Below, piece by piece: positions 31,935 through 41,873 of a stretch of 64,000 bases of DNA; position 1 is the stretch's first letter; the number at the start of each line of letters is the position of its first letter. The translations under genes were made by a program, and so were the position numbers. The stretch is taken from the NCBI RefSeq assembly GCF_001584335.1, contig NZ_LSBB01000018.1, positions 662,249-726,248 of the forward strand, in the 5' to 3' direction. Source of the DNA: Bacillus atrophaeus. Lineage in GTDB: Bacteria > Bacillota > Bacilli > Bacillales > Bacillaceae. Under the pieces are notes generated by a model. The model saw only the letters and a program-made list of their open reading frames with translations. It was not told the DNA's origin and ran no database searches.

Positions 31935-32303
31935 ATGAAAGAAGAAAAAAGAAGTTCTACCGGATTTTTAGTGAAACAACGCGCGTTTTTAAAACTCTAC
32001 ATGATTACAATGACAGAACAAGAAAGGCTGTATGGCCTGAAGTTGCTCGAAGTGCTGCGATCTGAGTTTAAACAGATTGGCTTTAAACCGAATCATACGG
32101 AAGTCTATCGGTCGCTCCATGAACTGCTTGATGACGGGATCTTAAAACAAATAAAAGTCAAAAAAGAAGGGGCCAAGCTGCAGGAGGTTGTTCTCTACCA
32201 GTTCAAAGATTATGAAGCAGCGAAACTATATAAAAAGCAGCTGAAAATCGAACTCGACCGCTGCAAAAACCTGATTGAAAAAGCACTGTCAGATAATTTT
32301 TAA
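31935..32303 (+). CDS. rtp: Replication terminator protein
   Basis: 122 aa, the length known for B. subtilis RTP, and I recognise the sequence (N-terminal MKEEKRSSTGFLVKQRAFLK, C-terminal NLIEKALSDNF). RTP is a winged-helix dimer whose long C-terminal helix forms the dimer interface. It binds Ter sites and blocks DnaC-type helicase from one side, confining fork fusion to the terminus. Start is ATG after AGGAGTG. Both Ter sites lie within 180 bp upstream, the standard arrangement, and the second overlaps the likely promoter region. A terminator follows directly. This places the window at the chromosome terminus. Confidence 0.97.
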   Translation: MKEEKRSSTGFLVKQRAFLKLYMITMTEQERLYGLKLLEVLRSEFKQIGFKPNHTEVYRSLHELLDDGILKQIKVKKEGAKLQEVVLYQFKDYEAAKLYKKQLKIELDRCKNLIEKALSDNF

Positions 32304-32312
32304 TAAAAGCCA

Positions 32313-32350
32313 AAACACCCGAAATCCAGTATATGAGCGGGTGTTTCTGT
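32313..32350 (+). terminator. Intrinsic terminator of rtp
   Basis: AAACACCCG (32313-32321) pairs CGGGTGTTT (32338-32346) and is followed by CTGTTTT. Confidence 0.85.
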
Positions 32351-32407
32351 TTTCCATTATACATATTTGTCGAAAAGAAACAATAAGAATCAATAAGACC
32401 TTCAAAC

Positions 32408-32435
32408 TTGACATCGTATCCTCACGTGGTAACAT
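32408..32435 (+). promoter_or_regulatory. Predicted SigA-type promoter of proHJ
   Basis: -35 TTGACA (32408-32413), 16-bp spacer, -10 TAACAT (32430-32435), ending about 33 bp before proH. In B. subtilis proHJ is induced by high salinity from its own promoter (established). The match here is by eye. Confidence 0.65.
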
Positions 32436-32468
32436 TTTAAACGTGTGAAAATTTGAGCAATAAAGGAG

Positions 32469-33320
32469 ATGTTACCGATCTTTGATCAAAAAAGAGTAGC
32501 TTTTATTGGAGCTGGATCCATGGCAGAGGGAATGATATCAGGTATCGTTCGGGCCAACAAAATTCCGAAACAAAACATCTGCGTTACAAACCGCAGCAAT
32601 ACAGAGCGTTTAACTGAACTTCAACGCAAATACGGGATACAAAGCGTTACGCTGGACAATATGCCTTGTGAAGATATTGATGTGTTTATTTTGGCCATGA
32701 AGCCAAAAGACGCAGAAAGCGCTCTGTCATCCTTAAAAACGCGCATCCAACCCCATCAATTAATACTGTCGGTGCTAGCCGGCATTACAACCTCATTTAT
32801 AGAACAATCATTGCATAACCAACAGCCGGTCATCAGAGCGATGCCAAACACGTCAAGCATGATCGGTGCTTCCGCTACAGCCATGGCGCTCGGCAATTAT
32901 GTGTCAGGCGATTCGAAAAAGCTGGCGGCATTATTGCTTAAATGCATGGGTGAAGTGTATATCATTAAGGAAAGCCAAATGGATATTTTCACCGGAATTG
33001 CCGGAAGCGGACCTGCTTATTTTTATTATTTAATGGAATTCATCGAAAAAGCGGGAGAAGAAGCCGGACTTGATAAGAAATTATCACGAAGCATCGGCGC
33101 ACAAACGCTGTTAGGCGCCGCCAAAATGTTAATGGAAACAGGAGAACAGCCGAATGTTCTTAGAAAAAATATCACTTCGCCGAACGGGACGACAGCAGCC
33201 GGACTGGAAGCTTTGAAAAAATGCGGCGGCGGAGAAGCGATCTCTCAAGCAATTAAAAACGCCACTGACCGTTCCATTGAAATTAGTGAAAATATCGAAA
33301 AAGCGACAGCAACACTATAA
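32469..33320 (+). CDS. proH: Pyrroline-5-carboxylate reductase ProH
   Basis: 283 aa. Catalyses the last step of proline synthesis (pyrroline-5-carboxylate to proline with NADPH). The N-terminal Rossmann motif FIGAGSMAEGMISG, the central MPNTSSMIGASATA, and the ProC-family signature region SGPAYFYYLMEFIEKAGEEAG through TLLGAAKM and SPNGTTAAGL are all intact. With proJ it forms the osmostress proline pathway of B. subtilis, separate from proBA-proI. proJ starts 23 bp downstream. Odd: the AAAGGAG ribosome site (32462-32468) directly abuts the ATG at 32469 with no spacer, and an in-frame TGA lies at 32454-32456, so no earlier standard start exists. Translation may be weak, or may begin at a non-standard codon a few triplets later. 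Confidence 0.93.
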   Translation: MLPIFDQKRVAFIGAGSMAEGMISGIVRANKIPKQNICVTNRSNTERLTELQRKYGIQSVTLDNMPCEDIDVFILAMKPKDAESALSSLKTRIQPHQLILSVLAGITTSFIEQSLHNQQPVIRAMPNTSSMIGASATAMALGNYVSGDSKKLAALLLKCMGEVYIIKESQMDIFTGIAGSGPAYFYYLMEFIEKAGEEAGLDKKLSRSIGAQTLLGAAKMLMETGEQPNVLRKNITSPNGTTAAGLEALKKCGGGEAISQAIKNATDRSIEISENIEKATATL

Positions 33321-33343
33321 AAGCGGATAACAGGAGTGATACA

Positions 33344-34468
33344 GTGACGTCTGATACAGAGATTAAAAGGGTCGTTGTGAAAATCGGAAGCAGTTCACTG
33401 ACGAGTCTTCAAGGGGAGATCAGCAGACGCAAGTTAGAAACATTAGTCGATCAAATTGTTAAACTGAAAGATAGCGGATATGAAGTAATTTTGGTTTCAT
33501 CCGGTGCTGTTGCGGCGGGATACCGCAAGCTCGGATTAATCCAAAGGCCTGAGAGTCTGCCCGAAAAGCAAGCCTCAGCTTCAATCGGGCAGGGACTTCT
33601 CATGGAAGCTTATTCGAAATTGTTTTTATCACACGGTTATATTGCATCTCAAATTCTAATTACGAGAAGTGATTTTTCGGATGAATATCGGTATAACAAT
33701 GTTCGTAATACAATGAATGTGCTGCTGGAGCGCGGGATTATCCCGATTATTAACGAAAATGACACCGTAACGGTCAATCGTCTTAAATTCGGGGATAATG
33801 ACACGCTTGCTGCGAAGGTCGCCGGATTAATCGACGCCGATATGCTTGCCATTTTGTCTGATATCGACGGCTTATACAATGATAATCCGAGAAGGAATCC
33901 TAACGCAAAAAGATTAAAGAAAGTCAGTGACATCACACCGGACATAGAAGCATGCGCGGGTGACGCGGGCAGCGAGGTCGGAACTGGCGGAATGCGATCT
34001 AAGCTTGATGCCTTTAAAATCGTTATGGCCTCTGGCATTAAAGGATTTCTCGGTCAGGCGGATTCCCCGGATATTCTGCGGCATGCGGTTACTGAATTAG
34101 CCGAGGGCACTTATTTTGAAGCGGAAGGAACACTTCCTTTAAATCATAAAGAACAGTGGATCGCATTTAATTCCGGTCCGGAAGGCGAAATTGTGCTTGT
34201 TGATGAATGCACTGATCAAATCGCGGGCGGACAATTGTGCTTATATCCGGAAGGGGTAAATGAAATTAAAGGAAGGTTCAGCAGCGGATCAGTCGTCCGG
34301 CTGCTAGATCAAAATGACGAGGAACTCGGACTCGGAATTGTAAACTTTTCTTCAGCCCAGCTTCAAACCTGGCAGAAAGACCCTCTAAAACATAAAGACA
34401 TGTTAAACAAAGCAGTGATTGACCAAGAAGCGTTTGTTTGTCATGTTGAATTGTCTCTGCCTCTTTAA
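33344..34468 (+). CDS. proJ: Glutamate 5-kinase ProJ
   Basis: 374 aa. Phosphorylates glutamate to glutamyl-5-phosphate, the first step of proline synthesis. The amino-acid kinase domain shows VVKIGSSSLT (phosphate loop), VSSGAVAAGYRKLG, INENDTVTV and FGDNDTLAAKVA, and GTGGMRSKLDAFKIVMASGI. The C-terminal part (about 280 on; GQLCLYPEGVNEIKGRFSSGSVV) is the PUA domain usual in bacterial glutamate kinases. Start is GTG after ACAGGAGTG. It is co-transcribed with proH and ends at a terminator shared with the convergent gltC. Confidence 0.95.
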   Translation: MTSDTEIKRVVVKIGSSSLTSLQGEISRRKLETLVDQIVKLKDSGYEVILVSSGAVAAGYRKLGLIQRPESLPEKQASASIGQGLLMEAYSKLFLSHGYIASQILITRSDFSDEYRYNNVRNTMNVLLERGIIPIINENDTVTVNRLKFGDNDTLAAKVAGLIDADMLAILSDIDGLYNDNPRRNPNAKRLKKVSDITPDIEACAGDAGSEVGTGGMRSKLDAFKIVMASGIKGFLGQADSPDILRHAVTELAEGTYFEAEGTLPLNHKEQWIAFNSGPEGEIVLVDECTDQIAGGQLCLYPEGVNEIKGRFSSGSVVRLLDQNDEELGLGIVNFSSAQLQTWQKDPLKHKDMLNKAVIDQEAFVCHVELSLPL

Positions 34469-34495
34469 TAGAAGAAATAAGATATACGGGCACAG

Positions 34496-34532
34496 AAAAA
34501 CCCGATGCTTCATGTTGAAGCTCGGGTTTTTT
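34496..34532. terminator. Bidirectional terminator between proJ and gltC
   Basis: AAAAACCCG (34496-34504) pairs CGGGTTTTTT (34523-34532), with a partial inner GCTTCA/TGAAGC pairing. A runs on one side and T runs on the other serve both converging genes. Confidence 0.85.
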
Positions 34533-34535
34533 CAT

Positions 34536-35438
34536 TTATTTATATTGCTCCAGTCTGGAGAAAAAGCGAATAACAAATTCATAAAAATCCTTCGCCGACG
34601 GAGCAAGATCCCTGTTTTTCGGCTTAATGATGCCGACAGTTCGTTTGACTTCAGGAAATTCAATCGGAATCTTCACAGTAAAGCGCGGAATGGTTTCGGC
34701 AAATGTGCTTTCAGGCAGAAGAGTCACACCCATCCCGGCAGAAACTAACCCTTTTATTGCATCTAAATCCTCGCCCTCTGTTGAGACAATAGGGGCAAAG
34801 CCAGCCTGTTTACAAGCGTCGATCGCCATATTTCTAAGAATAAAACCTTCCGGAAACAACACAAACTGATCATTTCGCAAATCGACCAAGTGAACATTTT
34901 TTTGTTTTGCAAGCGGATGATTTAATGGAACAAGCGCGTAAATTTTCTCTGTGAATAAAATATTTCCTTCTATGTCTGGGAAATGGGTCGGAACGGGTCC
35001 TAATAAAGCGATATCAATATCTCTGTTTTTCACTGCTTCTATCAAAAATTTATAAGAGCCTTGGCGCAGTAAAAATGCTACATTCGGATATTCTTCCTTA
35101 AATGCTGAGACTACAGTCGGCAAGAGCTGACTGGCAAGACTTGTCGGAAAGCCGATTTTTACCGTTCCGCGATTCGGATCAAGGTATTCATCAATTTGCT
35201 CCTTCGCGTAGTCAATTGCTTTCATGGCCGTCTTTACATGATCTAAAAACTGTTTTCCTATTGGTGTCAGCTTAATATTTCTGCCTTCCCGTTCAAATAA
35301 AGTAACATTCAGTTCCTCTTCGAGATTTGCGATTTGTCTGCTGATGGCCGATTGGGCGACATGCAGATGATCAGCGGCTTCTGACACATGTTCTCTGTCA
35401 GCGACCTCCATAAAATAACGCAGCTGGCGCAGTTCCAT
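34536..35438 (-). CDS. gltC: LysR-type regulator GltC
   Basis: 300 aa, full LysR length. The N-terminal winged helix-turn-helix (1-60: MELRQLRYFMEVADREHVSE, HVAQSAISRQIANLEEELN) is followed by the periplasmic-binding-like effector domain (about 90-295). GltC activates gltAB when 2-oxoglutarate is high, is antagonised by glutamate, and represses itself (established in B. subtilis). It lies divergent from gltA with 147 bp between the starts. A perfect ATCTCA-n3-TGAGAT palindrome lies 20 bp before its own start, the expected GltC box position. Confidence 0.96.
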   Translation of the reverse strand: MELRQLRYFMEVADREHVSEAADHLHVAQSAISRQIANLEEELNVTLFEREGRNIKLTPIGKQFLDHVKTAMKAIDYAKEQIDEYLDPNRGTVKIGFPTSLASQLLPTVVSAFKEEYPNVAFLLRQGSYKFLIEAVKNRDIDIALLGPVPTHFPDIEGNILFTEKIYALVPLNHPLAKQKNVHLVDLRNDQFVLFPEGFILRNMAIDACKQAGFAPIVSTEGEDLDAIKGLVSAGMGVTLLPESTFAETIPRFTVKIPIEFPEVKRTVGIIKPKNRDLAPSAKDFYEFVIRFFSRLEQYK

Positions 35439-35457
35439 ACTAGTCTCACACCCATCT

Positions 35458-35472
35458 ATCTCATTTTGAGAT
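35458..35472. promoter_or_regulatory. GltC operator (Box I-type palindrome)
   Basis: ATCTCATTTTGAGAT is a perfect dyad (6-bp arms, 3-bp spacer) in the gltC-gltA divergent region. It lies just upstream of the gltA -35 and next to the gltC start, as known for B. subtilis GltC binding. Confidence 0.8.
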
Positions 35473-35493
35473 GCTTTTGATCTAAATTATATA

Positions 35494-35522
35494 TTGTTTA
35501 TATTGTTTTGAAAACCTACAAT
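35494..35522 (+). promoter_or_regulatory. gltA promoter
   Basis: -35 TTGTTT (35494-35499), 17-bp spacer, -10 TACAAT (35517-35522). The weak -35 fits a promoter needing GltC. Confidence 0.65.
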
Positions 35523-35533
35523 GAAGATAGAGT

Positions 35534-35550
35534 TGTTAGATTTTATGACC
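35534..35550 (+). promoter_or_regulatory. TnrA-type operator
   Basis: TGTTAGATTTTATGACC matches the TnrA consensus TGTNANATTTTNTNACA except for the last base. It lies just downstream of the predicted gltA promoter, where TnrA is known to repress gltAB under nitrogen limitation. Confidence 0.7.
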
Positions 35551-35585
35551 GGTAATTAACGGAAATTGATCGGGGGAGAGGAATT

Positions 35586-38500
35586 ATGACTTACAATCAC
35601 ATGCCGAAAGCTCAAGGTCTCTACCGTCCAGAATTTGAACATGATGCGTGCGGAATCGGCCTATATGCACACTTGAAAGGCCATCCGACACATGACATCG
35701 TCAAACAAGGGCTTAAGATGCTTTGCCAGCTAGACCATAGAGGAGGTCAAGGCAGCGATCCGGATACCGGAGACGGTGCAGGCTTAATGGTTCAAATCCC
35801 TGATGCTTTTTTTAAAAAAGAGTGCGGAGAGATGGAGCTGCCAGAAAAAGGACGTTACGGGGTAGGAATGGTCTTTTTCTCAAATAAGGCGGATGAAAGA
35901 AAAAAAATTGAAAAACAAATCAATCAATATATTGAAAAGGAAGGGCAAACCGTTCTTGGCTGGAGAACTGTACCTGTAAATGTCGGAAAAATCGGAACAG
36001 TGGCACAAAACACTTGTCCGTTTGTCCGGCAAGTATTTATCGGCGCAGGTTCAGAGGTGAAAGACAATCTTGCCTTCGAACGTAAATTGTATGTCATTCG
36101 CAAACAGGCTGAAAATTGGGGAGTCAAAGAGGAACTCGATTTCTATTTTGCAAGCTTGTCTAGCCAAACCATTGTTTACAAAGGGCTGTTAACGCCTGAG
36201 CAGGTTGACGCTTTTTATATTGATTTGCAGGATGAATCCTTTGTTTCAGCTTTTTCACTTGTCCATTCTCGATTCAGCACCAATACATTTCCGACTTGGG
36301 AAAGAGCGCATCCAAACCGTTATTTGATCCACAACGGAGAAATTAACACACTGCGCGGCAATATCAACTGGATGAGAGCGCGTGAACAGCAATTTGTATC
36401 TGAAAGTTTTGGCGACGATCTCGAAAAGATCCTACCAATCTTGAATGCAGACGGCAGTGACTCATCTATTCTCGATAACGCGTTTGAATTCTTTGTCATG
36501 GCAGGAAGAAAGCCGGCGCACACAGCGATGATGCTGATTCCTGAGCCATGGACAGAAAACACACACATGTCTAAAGAAAAAAGAGCATTTTATGAATATC
36601 ACAGCTCACTGATGGAACCATGGGACGGGCCGACTGCCATTTCGTTTACTGACGGCAGACAGATCGGTGCCATTTTGGACCGTAATGGTCTTCGTCCGGC
36701 ACGCTATTACGTCACAAAGGATGATCATATCATTTTCTCATCTGAAGTCGGCGTCATTGAGGTAGAGCAGGAAAATGTACTGTTTAAAGATCGTCTGGAG
36801 CCTGGAAAAATGCTTTTGATTGACCTTGAAGAAGGGCGCATCATTTCAGATGAAGAAGTAAAATCTGAAATTGCAAATGAATACCCATACCAGAAGTGGC
36901 TTGAGGAAGAGCTTGTCCAAGTGAACCCGGACCCTGAGACAAGGGAAGAAGAGCAGTTTAAAGACCTTCTAGTCCGTCAAAAAGCCTTCGGTTATACGTA
37001 TGAGGATATTCAAAAATATTTAATTCCGGTCATTACGGAAGGCAAAGACCCGCTAGGCTCCATGGGGAATGACGTGCCGCTTGCCGTCTTATCTGACCGC
37101 GCGCAATCATTGTTCCAATATTTTAAACAGCTGTTTGCCCAGGTGACGAATCCGCCGATTGATGCAATTCGCGAGCAGCTTGTGACATCCACGATGACTT
37201 GGCTCGGGGCGGAAGGAGACCTGCTTCACCCAAATGAAAGAAACGCGCGCCGTATTAAGCTATACACACCGGTTTTATCAAATGAGCAATTTTATGCGCT
37301 GAAAACAATCGTTCATCCTGATTTTAAAAGCCAAAAAATCAATGTCTTGTTCGATGAAGATATGGAGCGCGGCCTTGAGGATATGTTTGCACAAGCTGAG
37401 AAAGCCATTAACCAAGGTGTGAGCCTTTTGATTTTGTCCGATAAAGCGATGAATCAAAACCTGACTCCAATACCGCCGCTTCTAGCAGTAAGTGCATTGC
37501 ATCAGCACTTAATCCGGCAAGGAAAACGCACAAAAGTCAGTATCATCGTTGAATCCGGTGAAGCGCGTGAAGTTCACCATTTCGCAGCATTAATCGGATA
37601 TGGAGCAGACGCCATCAATCCATACTTAGCTTATGCAACCTATAAACAAGAAATTGACGAAGGCCGGCTGAATATCGGCTATGAAGAGGCTGTCAGCAAG
37701 TATGGAAAAAGCATTACAGAAGGCGTCGTAAAGGTGATGTCTAAAATGGGTATTTCCACTGTACAAAGTTACAGAGGCGCCCAAATCTTTGAAGCTGTAG
37801 GAATCAGCAGCGATGTCATCGACCGTTTCTTCACCGGTACGGCATCACAGCTTGGCGGAATTGACCTGAATACGATTGCGGAAGAAGCCAAACGCCGCCA
37901 TCAAGACGCCTACCTTGATGATTACACCCAAACGCTTGATTCCGGAAGTGATTTCCAATGGAGAAACGGCGGAGAGCATCACGCATTCAATCCGAAAACC
38001 ATTCATACCTTGCAATGGGCTTGCCGCAATAATGATTACAATTTATTTAAGCAGTACTCTAAAGCAGCTGATGAAGAACGAATCGGATTTTTACGCAACT
38101 TGTTCTCCTTCCATGATGGCCGGAAACCTCTCAGAGTTGAAGAGGTAGAATCGGCTGAATCTATTGTAAAACGCTTTAAAACCGGAGCGATGTCATTTGG
38201 CTCATTGAGTCAGGAAGCACACGAAGCATTGGCGATTGCGATGAACCGCCTTGGCGGAAAAAGCAACAGCGGAGAAGGCGGAGAAGATCCAAGACGGTTC
38301 ACCCCGGATGAAAACGGTGATGACAGAAGAAGTGCGATAAAACAAATCGCATCCGGCCGTTTTGGTGTGAAGAGCCATTATCTTGTTAATGCAGATGAGC
38401 TGCAAATAAAAATGGCGCAAGGCGCGAAACCGGGAGAAGGCGGACAGCTTCCGGGCAACAAAGTATACCCTTGGGTTGCGGACGTTCGCGGATCAACACC

Positions 38501-40151
38501 GGGAGTCGGACTAATTTCACCGCCGCCTCACCATGATATTTATTCGATTGAGGATTTGGCACAACTGATTCATGATTTAAAAAATGCGAATCGTGACGCC
38601 AGAATCAGTGTCAAATTGGTTTCAAAAGCGGGAGTCGGAACGATTGCTGCCGGCGTTGCAAAAGGAACCGCGGATGTTATCGTGGTCAGCGGTTACGACG
38701 GAGGAACTGGCGCATCCCCGAAAACAAGCATTAAGCATACTGGTCTTCCATGGGAGCTCGGGCTTGCCGAAGCACACCAAACATTGATGTTAAACGGTTT
38801 GCGCGAACGCGTCGTATTAGAGACAGACGGTAAGCTGATGACGGGCCGTGATGTAGTGATGGCAGCATTACTCGGAGCGGAAGAATTCGGATTTGCGACA
38901 GCTCCGCTAGTTGTTCTCGGCTGCGTCATGATGCGCGCTTGCCATTTAGATACATGTCCGGTCGGCGTGGCGACCCAAAATCCGGAGCTGCGCAAAAAAT
39001 TCATGGGCGACCCTGACCATATTGTGAACTACATGCTGTTTATTGCTGAAGAAGTCCGTGAATTTATGGCAGCTTTAGGATTCAAAACATTCGATGAAAT
39101 GATCGGCCGGACGGATGTGCTGCAAATCAGCGAACGGGCGAAGGCTCATTGGAAAGCAAGCCAGCTTGATCTGTCCACACTTCTGTATCAGCCAGAGGGT
39201 GTGCGCACATTCCAAACACCGCAAAACCATAAAATTGATCAATCCCTTGATATGACGACGATTCTTCCGGCTGTAAAAGAAGCAATTGAATCAGGAAAAG
39301 AAGCGGATGTCGATGTAGAGATTAATAATACAAATCGTGTGGCAGGAACCGTAACGGGAAGCGAAATATCAAAACGCTATGGTGCGGAAGGCCTTCCGGA
39401 TGACACCATTAAGCTCCGTTTCACAGGATCGGCCGGCCAAAGCTTCGGCGCGTTTGTTCCGAAAGGCATGTCACTTTATTTGACTGGAGATTCAAATGAC
39501 TATGTCGGAAAAGGGCTTTCTGGCGGGAAAATTATCGTCAAAGCGCCTGAGACGTTCAATTGCTCCTCACACGATCATGTCATTATCGGCAACGTGGCAT
39601 TTTACGGCGCGACAAGCGGAGAAGCGTTTATCAGCGGGCGTGCCGGAGAACGCTTTGCCGTTCGGAACAGCGGAGTGAACGTTGTTGTTGAAGGGATCGG
39701 GGATCACGGGTGTGAATACATGACCGGAGGCCGGGTTGTCGTACTTGGAGATGTAGGCAAAAACTTTGCGGCCGGGATGTCTGGCGGTATCGCCTACGTC
39801 TTAACGGATGATCCAAAAGCGTTTAAACGCAAATGTAATCTTGAAATGATCTCATTCGAAGCATTAGAGGATGAGCAAGAAATTCAAGACGTCAAAGCAA
39901 TGATTGAAAAACACGCGGCATACACAGACAGTCCAAAAGCGGAAAATCTCCTTAATCAATGGGAAGAAACCGTTAAGAAGTTTGTGAAGGTCATTCCGAA
40001 AAATTATAAACAAATGCTCCTCAGCATCGAAGAACAAAAAGCGGCGGGCTTATCAGAAGAAGAGGCTATTATGTATGCTTTTGAAGCCAACACGAAGCCG
40101 GCGGCAAAAGCGAAAGCATCTGCAGATCAAAAACAAGCAGTAGCACAGTAA
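35586..40151 (+). CDS. gltA: Glutamate synthase large subunit
   Basis: 1521 aa. Makes two glutamates from glutamine and 2-oxoglutarate with the small subunit. A short propeptide precedes the catalytic cysteine (EFEHDACGIGLYAHLKG, Cys22), which heads the class II glutaminase domain (to about 430). The central and FMN-binding synthase domains follow (GGKSNSGEGGEDPRRF; VVSGYDGGTGASPKTS). The Fe-S cysteines are in CVMMRACHLDTCPVG (about 1117-1131), and the C-terminal GXGXG beta-helix ends the chain (FNCSSHDHVIIGNVAFYGAT onward). Start is ATG after GGGGGAGAGG. gltB follows after 16 bp. Upstream GltC and TnrA sites account for its nitrogen and 2-oxoglutarate control. Confidence 0.97.
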   Translation: MTYNHMPKAQGLYRPEFEHDACGIGLYAHLKGHPTHDIVKQGLKMLCQLDHRGGQGSDPDTGDGAGLMVQIPDAFFKKECGEMELPEKGRYGVGMVFFSNKADERKKIEKQINQYIEKEGQTVLGWRTVPVNVGKIGTVAQNTCPFVRQVFIGAGSEVKDNLAFERKLYVIRKQAENWGVKEELDFYFASLSSQTIVYKGLLTPEQVDAFYIDLQDESFVSAFSLVHSRFSTNTFPTWERAHPNRYLIHNGEINTLRGNINWMRAREQQFVSESFGDDLEKILPILNADGSDSSILDNAFEFFVMAGRKPAHTAMMLIPEPWTENTHMSKEKRAFYEYHSSLMEPWDGPTAISFTDGRQIGAILDRNGLRPARYYVTKDDHIIFSSEVGVIEVEQENVLFKDRLEPGKMLLIDLEEGRIISDEEVKSEIANEYPYQKWLEEELVQVNPDPETREEEQFKDLLVRQKAFGYTYEDIQKYLIPVITEGKDPLGSMGNDVPLAVLSDRAQSLFQYFKQLFAQVTNPPIDAIREQLVTSTMTWLGAEGDLLHPNERNARRIKLYTPVLSNEQFYALKTIVHPDFKSQKINVLFDEDMERGLEDMFAQAEKAINQGVSLLILSDKAMNQNLTPIPPLLAVSALHQHLIRQGKRTKVSIIVESGEAREVHHFAALIGYGADAINPYLAYATYKQEIDEGRLNIGYEEAVSKYGKSITEGVVKVMSKMGISTVQSYRGAQIFEAVGISSDVIDRFFTGTASQLGGIDLNTIAEEAKRRHQDAYLDDYTQTLDSGSDFQWRNGGEHHAFNPKTIHTLQWACRNNDYNLFKQYSKAADEERIGFLRNLFSFHDGRKPLRVEEVESAESIVKRFKTGAMSFGSLSQEAHEALAIAMNRLGGKSNSGEGGEDPRRFTPDENGDDRRSAIKQIASGRFGVKSHYLVNADELQIKMAQGAKPGEGGQLPGNKVYPWVADVRGSTPGVGLISPPPHHDIYSIEDLAQLIHDLKNANRDARISVKLVSKAGVGTIAAGVAKGTADVIVVSGYDGGTGASPKTSIKHTGLPWELGLAEAHQTLMLNGLRERVVLETDGKLMTGRDVVMAALLGAEEFGFATAPLVVLGCVMMRACHLDTCPVGVATQNPELRKKFMGDPDHIVNYMLFIAEEVREFMAALGFKTFDEMIGRTDVLQISERAKAHWKASQLDLSTLLYQPEGVRTFQTPQNHKIDQSLDMTTILPAVKEAIESGKEADVDVEINNTNRVAGTVTGSEISKRYGAEGLPDDTIKLRFTGSAGQSFGAFVPKGMSLYLTGDSNDYVGKGLSGGKIIVKAPETFNCSSHDHVIIGNVAFYGATSGEAFISGRAGERFAVRNSGVNVVVEGIGDHGCEYMTGGRVVVLGDVGKNFAAGMSGGIAYVLTDDPKAFKRKCNLEMISFEALEDEQEIQDVKAMIEKHAAYTDSPKAENLLNQWEETVKKFVKVIPKNYKQMLLSIEEQKAAGLSEEEAIMYAFEANTKPAAKAKASADQKQAVAQ

Positions 40152-40167
40152 GAAAGGGGAGAGGAAC

Positions 40168-41649
40168 ATGGGGAAACCAACTGGATTTATGGAAATCAAA
40201 CGAGAAAAACCAGCTGAGCGGGACCCTCTCACTCGCTTAAAAGATTGGAAAGAATATTCGGCTCCTTTTTCAGAGGAAGCATCGAAACGGCAGGGGGCGC
40301 GGTGTATGGATTGCGGTACACCGTTTTGCCAAATCGGTGCGGACATTAACGGATTTACATCAGGGTGCCCGATATACAATTTGATTCCCGAATGGAATGA
40401 CCTTGTTTATCGGGGCAGATGGAAGGAAGCTTTGGAACGTCTCGTTAAAACGAATAACTTTCCGGAATTCACAGGGCGGGTTTGTCCCGCTCCATGTGAA
40501 GGATCTTGTACAGTAGCGATTTCTGACCCGGCCGTTTCAATTAAAAATATTGAACGGACCATTATTGACAAAGGGTTTGAAAACGGCTGGATTACACCGA
40601 GAATACCAAAAAAACGCACAGGCAAAAAAGTTGCTGTTGTAGGTTCGGGTCCGGCCGGTCTTGCCAGCGCTGACCAGCTGAACCAAGCCGGGCATTCCGT
40701 CACTGTCTTTGAACGCGCAGACAGGGCAGGCGGCCTCTTAACATACGGGATTCCGAATATGAAACTTGAAAAAGGAATTGTAGAACGCCGCATAAAACTG
40801 CTGACACAAGAGGGAATCGACTTTGTCACAAATACCGAAATCGGCGTGGATATCACGGCTGATGAATTGAAAGAGCAATTTGACGCTGTCATTCTTTGTA
40901 CGGGGGCTCAAAAACAGCGTGATTTATTAATGGAAGGCAGGGAATCTAAAGGTGTCCACTTAGCGATGGATTACTTAACGCTTGCTACGAAAAGTTATTT
41001 AGATTCTAATTTTAAAGACAAACGGTTCATTGACGCAAAAGGGAAAGATGTTATTGTCATCGGCGGGGGAGATACAGGTGCTGACTGTGTGGCAACGGCA
41101 TTGCGCCAAAAAGCGCGGAGTGTGTATCAATTCGGTAAGCATCCTAAGCTTCCGGCAGCACGCACGAGCGACAACATGTGGCCTGAACAGCCCCACGTCT
41201 TTACACTTGAATATGCGTATGAAGAAGCAGAAGCCAAATTTGGAAAAGATCCGAGAGAATACTCGATTCAAACCAAAAAAATCGTCGCTGACAAAAACGG
41301 ACGTTTAAAAGAGCTTCATACCATTCAAATGGAAAAAGTAAAAAATGAGCACGGAAAATACGAATTCCACGAACTGCCTGGAACGGAAAAAGTATGGCCC
41401 GCTCAGCTTGTCTTTATCGCCATCGGTTTTGAAGGCACAGAACAGCCGCTATTAAAACAGTTTGGCGTAGATTCAACAAATCATAAAATTAACGCAGCAT
41501 ATGGGGATTATAAAACAAATATTGACGGAGTTTTCGCTGCAGGGGATGCCAGAAGGGGCCAAAGTTTAATTGTATGGGCAATTAACGAAGGCCGTGAAGT
41601 GGCGCGCGAAGTTGACCGTTATTTGATGGGGAGTTCAGTATTACCGTAA
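40168..41649 (+). CDS. gltB: Glutamate synthase small subunit
   Basis: 493 aa. Transfers electrons from NADPH through FAD and 4Fe-4S clusters to GltA. The N-terminal Fe-S region has [15 protein letters not shown] and CPAPCEGSC (within the first 115 residues). The FAD-binding motif [17 protein letters not shown] is near 155, the NADPH motif [13 protein letters not shown] near 295, and the C-terminal FAD segment [18 protein letters not shown] near 455. The start ATG follows AAGGGGAGAGG, which overlaps the end of gltA closely enough for coupled translation. A terminator follows within 25 bp. Confidence 0.97.
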   Translation: MGKPTGFMEIKREKPAERDPLTRLKDWKEYSAPFSEEASKRQGARCMDCGTPFCQIGADINGFTSGCPIYNLIPEWNDLVYRGRWKEALERLVKTNNFPEFTGRVCPAPCEGSCTVAISDPAVSIKNIERTIIDKGFENGWITPRIPKKRTGKKVAVVGSGPAGLASADQLNQAGHSVTVFERADRAGGLLTYGIPNMKLEKGIVERRIKLLTQEGIDFVTNTEIGVDITADELKEQFDAVILCTGAQKQRDLLMEGRESKGVHLAMDYLTLATKSYLDSNFKDKRFIDAKGKDVIVIGGGDTGADCVATALRQKARSVYQFGKHPKLPAARTSDNMWPEQPHVFTLEYAYEEAEAKFGKDPREYSIQTKKIVADKNGRLKELHTIQMEKVKNEHGKYEFHELPGTEKVWPAQLVFIAIGFEGTEQPLLKQFGVDSTNHKINAAYGDYKTNIDGVFAAGDARRGQSLIVWAINEGREVAREVDRYLMGSSVLP

Positions 41650-41670
41650 ATAAAGGGGTTTTTATATATG

Positions 41671-41713
41671 ATTCAGGAACTGGTTTTGCATTAGCCGGTT
41701 CCTGAATTTTTTA
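41671..41713 (+). terminator. Intrinsic terminator of gltAB
   Basis: ATTCAGGAACTGG (41671-41683) pairs CCGGTTCCTGAAT (41695-41707; one G-T pair), followed by a run of T. Confidence 0.88.
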
Positions 41714-41778
41714 TTTGCGTTAAATCCGAATATCTTTGGCCGTTATTCAGGTTTCATACATTTCAAATCTGTGAGTAA

Positions 41779-41816
41779 GGGGGAGCGTCAGGAAAGTGCT
41801 TATTTAACACCGTTAA
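41779..41816 (+). repeat. Left terminal inverted repeat of the Tn3-derived element
   Basis: Begins GGGGGAGCGTCAGGAAAGTG. It is a diverged partner of the 38-bp right end. A 5-bp AGTAA lies immediately to its left. Confidence 0.75.
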
Positions 41817-41873
41817 AGAAATTCTAAAATGGGATACCCATAACTTTTCGGAAGTAAATTTCAACATAAATAT

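Noticed and set aside
40407..40892. Minus-strand frame of 161 codons inside gltB
   Set aside because: It lies opposite clear gltB coding sequence with intact Fe-S and FAD motifs.
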